Source: Fidelibacterota bacterium
GTDB taxonomy: Bacteria > Fidelibacterota > Marinisomatia > Marinisomatales > TCS55
Direction of reading: 5' to 3'
DNA: 64,000 bases
NCBI GenBank assembly: GCA_004124385.1
Contig: SCKN01000004.1
Span: forward strand, 1 to 64,000
Part shown: in pieces, positions 61,659-64,000 of the stretch
Layout of the letters: each line of letters starts with the position of its first letter
Position numbering within the stretch: position 1 is the first letter of the stretch
The notes under the pieces: model-generated
Databases searched by the model: none
Told to the model about the DNA's origin: nothing
The model's input: only the letters and a program-made list of their open reading frames with translations
Program-made: the position numbers and the translations under genes

Positions 61659-62747
61659 ATGTCTACTTATACTTTAAAAGCATTTGATCATTGTGAATTA
61701 TATGTTAGCAATGCGAAGCAAGCAGCTTATTATTATCGAACTGCATTTGGCTTTTTGCCTATTGCTTATAAAGGTTTGGAAACCGGTTCTCGAGATCGCG
61801 TCAGTTATGTGATGAAACAAAATAAAATTCGTTTTGTGTTAACATCACCATTAGAAAAAAACACTGCCATTGGCCACCATATTGATGTTCATGGAGATGG
61901 TGTGAAAGATGTATCCTTTACCGTTGATGATGCTGAAGCTGCATGGAAAGAAACCACCAGACGCGGAGCAGAAAGTATAGCAGAACCTAAAATGATTGAA
62001 GATGACTGCGGTGAAGTTGTCATTGCGACAATTAAAACATTCGGCGAAACAAACCATACATTTGTCCAAAGGAATAATTACGATGGCGTTTTTCTGCCGG
62101 GATATAAAGTATATGAAGAAGATATTATTGCTGATCCAACGGGGTTGGTCCATATCGATCATCTTGTGGGTAACCAGGCTGATGGAGATATGCAAACTGT
62201 GTGTGATTTTTATGAAAAAGTTTTTGGTTGGCACCGCTTCTGGTCTGTGGATGATAAGGATATCAATACTGAATTTTCTGCCTTACGTTCAATCGTCATG
62301 GCAAATAATAATGAAAAGATTAAAATGCCCATCAATGAACCAGCTGATGGCTTGAAAAAATCTCAAATCCAGGAATTTTTAGATTATTATGAAACAGCTG
62401 GTATTCAGCATATAGCGATGTCCACTCGTGATATTGTAAAAACAGTCACTAAAATGCGGGCGAATGGAGTTGATTTTCTACCCACGCCTAAATCGTATTA
62501 TACTGATTTGACTGAACGAATTGGTGAAATTGATGAAGATATTGAAACTCTGGCTAATTTGGGTATTTTAGTTGACAAGGATGAAAATGGGTACATGCTC
62601 CAAATTTTTACCCAACCGATTCAAGATCGCCCAACACTATTTTATGAAGTGATTCAGCGGAAAGGATCCCAGAGCTTCGGTAAAGGAAATTTTAAAGCGT
62701 TGTTTGAATCCATAGAACGTGAACAGGCACAACGCGGTAATTTGTGA
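61659..62747 (+). CDS. hppD: 4-hydroxyphenylpyruvate dioxygenase
   Basis: 362 residues, normal for the family. Non-haem iron enzyme that converts 4-hydroxyphenylpyruvate to homogentisate. The C-terminal vicinal-oxygen-chelate module carries the ligands His168 (HIDHLVGN), His251 (IQHIAM) and Glu330 (LFYEVIQRKG). The end FGKGNFKALFESIE matches known bacterial and eukaryotic enzymes. It begins with no gap after the aminotransferase stop and is 15 bases from FAH. Confidence 0.97.
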   Translation: MSTYTLKAFDHCELYVSNAKQAAYYYRTAFGFLPIAYKGLETGSRDRVSYVMKQNKIRFVLTSPLEKNTAIGHHIDVHGDGVKDVSFTVDDAEAAWKETTRRGAESIAEPKMIEDDCGEVVIATIKTFGETNHTFVQRNNYDGVFLPGYKVYEEDIIADPTGLVHIDHLVGNQADGDMQTVCDFYEKVFGWHRFWSVDDKDINTEFSALRSIVMANNNEKIKMPINEPADGLKKSQIQEFLDYYETAGIQHIAMSTRDIVKTVTKMRANGVDFLPTPKSYYTDLTERIGEIDEDIETLANLGILVDKDENGYMLQIFTQPIQDRPTLFYEVIQRKGSQSFGKGNFKALFESIEREQAQRGNL

Positions 62748-62762
62748 TAAATTGAGGAAAAG

Positions 62763-63749
62763 ATGAAATTTGTAACATATTTAAACAGTGGAAATAAATC
62801 GCAGCGTTTTGGTTTTATGATGGATGGATATGTAGTTGATGTGTTCCGGGCAGCCATTTTTATGAATGAAGAAAAACATGAACCTGACTATCTACAGATT
62901 CCATCTTCTCTTCATTCATGCCTGGAAGATTGGGAACCAAACCTAATAAAGCTACAAAGACTTCAAAATGAATTAGAAGTTGAACCTATAGCTAATCTCA
63001 TGGCAAATGGCCAGCATGTATCTCTTCAAGAATCGGATGTGCAATTGCTTCCACCCATCACCAATCCCAGCACATTTCGTGATTTTTATGCATTCGAGCA
63101 ACACGTTAAAGCTGCACGAAAATTGCGGGGTTTGGAAATGCACCCCGACTGGTTCAGAATACCCATTTTCTATTTTTCCAATCCCAATGCCCTTTATGGA
63201 CATGGCGCTGAAATTCCGTATCCAAAAAATACAGAAGAGCTGGATTTTGAACTGGAATTTGCTGTGATTATTGCCAATGGCGGACGCGATATAAAAGCCG
63301 ATGATGCCGATCGTTTGATTGCCGGTTATACAATCTGCAATGATTGGTCATCACGTAATTTACAGCGGGAAGAAATGCCCATGAGTTTGGGTCCGGCGAA
63401 AGGAAAAGATTTTGCGACAAGCTTCGGACCTTACATGGTTACGCCCGATGAATTAGCCGATGCTTGGGATAATGATGGAAAACTTCAACTGCGCATGACC
63501 TGTCATGTGAATGATACACTCATTTCCGATGGCAATACAAACGACCTGTATCATTCCTTCCCGACCATGATTGAGAGAGCCAGTATGAATGCGAATCTGG
63601 TGGCTGGCGATTATCTTGGTTCCGGTACAGTTGGAACGGGTTGCATCCTTGAACTTCGACCGGAGAATACCGGTGGATGGATACAAAAAGGTGACACTGT
63701 CCGTATGGAAGTAGAGCGGTTGGGTGTACTGGAAAACAAAATAATATAG
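62763..63749 (+). CDS. Fumarylacetoacetate hydrolase family protein
   Basis: 328 residues. Expected to cleave fumarylacetoacetate to fumarate and acetoacetate as the last step of the homogentisate pathway. FAH-domain landmarks: RDFYAFEQHV, metal-binding LDFELEFAVI (EF/ELE), NDWSSRNLQ, GPAKGKDFATSFGP and the GTVGTG segment with DYLGSG. It is the short bacterial form, about 100 residues smaller than mammalian FAH. An AGGAAA site precedes the ATG. Sits between HPPD and homogentisate dioxygenase. Confidence 0.93.
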   Translation: MKFVTYLNSGNKSQRFGFMMDGYVVDVFRAAIFMNEEKHEPDYLQIPSSLHSCLEDWEPNLIKLQRLQNELEVEPIANLMANGQHVSLQESDVQLLPPITNPSTFRDFYAFEQHVKAARKLRGLEMHPDWFRIPIFYFSNPNALYGHGAEIPYPKNTEELDFELEFAVIIANGGRDIKADDADRLIAGYTICNDWSSRNLQREEMPMSLGPAKGKDFATSFGPYMVTPDELADAWDNDGKLQLRMTCHVNDTLISDGNTNDLYHSFPTMIERASMNANLVAGDYLGSGTVGTGCILELRPENTGGWIQKGDTVRMEVERLGVLENKII

Positions 63750-63757
63750 GATGTAGC

Positions 63758-64000
63758 ATGCCTTTTTATCAAAAACGAGGGATTATCCCAAATAAACGAC
63801 ACATTCAATTTCGTGATGACAAGAACAATTTATATTGGGAAGAGTTGGTCAGCCGCGAGGGATTCAGTTCTATTTATTCCAATATCTATCATAAAAATCC
63901 GCCTACTGTTGTAAAAAAAGTAGGAGATTTTAATCCCTTGAAACTTGAAGCTTGGACTGGAACTCACAGACATCACCATTTGACGACTCACAAACTTAAT
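63758..64000 (+). CDS. hmgA: Homogentisate 1,2-dioxygenase, 5' part only
   Basis: The first 81 codons are in the window and the frame runs off the end. MPFYQKRGIIPNKRHIQFR and YWEELVSREGFSSIYSNIYH followed by HKNPPT match the N-terminal strands of bacterial homogentisate dioxygenases (around 370-390 residues). It opens the homogentisate ring to maleylacetoacetate. It starts 8 bases after the FAH stop, completing the tyrosine pathway apart from a maleylacetoacetate isomerase, which may follow beyond the edge. Confidence 0.9.
   Translation, partial: MPFYQKRGIIPNKRHIQFRDDKNNLYWEELVSREGFSSIYSNIYHKNPPTVVKKVGDFNPLKLEAWTGTHRHHHLTTHKLN

Noticed and set aside
61851-62234. 127-codon minus-strand frame inside HPPD
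   Set aside because: Entirely within a confidently assigned gene; no start signal or domain.
1-64000. CRISPR array, prophage, insertion sequence or integron
   Set aside because: No regularly spaced repeats, transposase, integrase or phage structural genes were seen on either strand.

Overview
The window is AT-rich bacterial chromosome, almost fully coding, and reads as a free-living Gram-negative of the FCB group. The best guess is a Marinimicrobia (SAR406)-like marine bacterium. This is an inference from gene content: type IX-style C-terminal sorting domains, dockerin-like tails on secreted peptidases, a TonB receptor with a DUF4249-type lipoprotein, a fused alpha/beta E1 dehydrogenase, a mitochondrial-type citrate synthase, and many secreted or lipid-anchored proteins. 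No rRNA, phage, insertion sequence or CRISPR array was seen. Three tRNAs are present (Val-TAC, Glu-TTC, Asn-GTT), none with an encoded CCA.

Layout. From 8 to 34443 everything is on the minus strand: a MORN/CsgG-like lipoprotein, tRNA-Val and Lon; a lipoate/branched-chain dehydrogenase operon (lpd, lipB, fused E1, E2, lipA, small dihaem cytochrome); a pterin/7-deazapurine group (folE, queuosine-precursor transporter, a QueD/PTPS-like protein) with a frameshifted monooxygenase-like gene; nth and a run of little-known genes; three secreted proteins, two of them peptidases; citrate synthase and a DUF1015 protein. The minus-strand block ends with a phosphonate locus at about 25.1-33.9 kb.

From 34.5 to 51.4 kb short blocks alternate in strand: a solitary GroES-like gene; an outer-membrane porin, class B acid phosphatase, AMP nucleosidase and exonuclease III; BolA, monothiol glutaredoxin and tRNA-Glu; DUF4249/TonB/PrxQ; an NAD(P)-binding protein, a lipoprotein and ThiI; a DUF5916 protein and MsrB; a secreted protein with an acyltransferase. 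From 51.6 to 60.5 kb the minus strand carries tRNA-Asn, a sodium:solute symporter with a tiny membrane partner, a HIT protein, a divergent EF-G, ManC, an Ig-like lipoprotein and SfsA. From 60.6 kb to the end a plus-strand operon encodes tyrosine degradation (HisC-type aminotransferase, HPPD, FAH, and the start of homogentisate dioxygenase).

The most interesting system is the phosphonate locus. A cytidylyltransferase-PEP mutase fusion, phosphonopyruvate decarboxylase and an iron-type alcohol dehydrogenase should together make 2-hydroxyethylphosphonate and activate it with CMP. Two CDP-glycerol-type phosphotransferases, a duplicated LicD-type transferase and an MsbA-type ABC exporter sit in the same run. 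Together they suggest a phosphonate-decorated surface glycan. The enzyme families are established knowledge; the product is inference.

Other points: the E1/E2/E3 complex is encoded together with both enzymes that synthesise its lipoyl cofactor. The QueD-like protein lacks the usual catalytic cysteine. The EF-G-like protein has NGLD where NKxD is expected. Many gene junctions are TAATG, TGATG or ATGA overlaps, so translational coupling is the rule, and several starts were moved inward from the longest reading frame on that basis.
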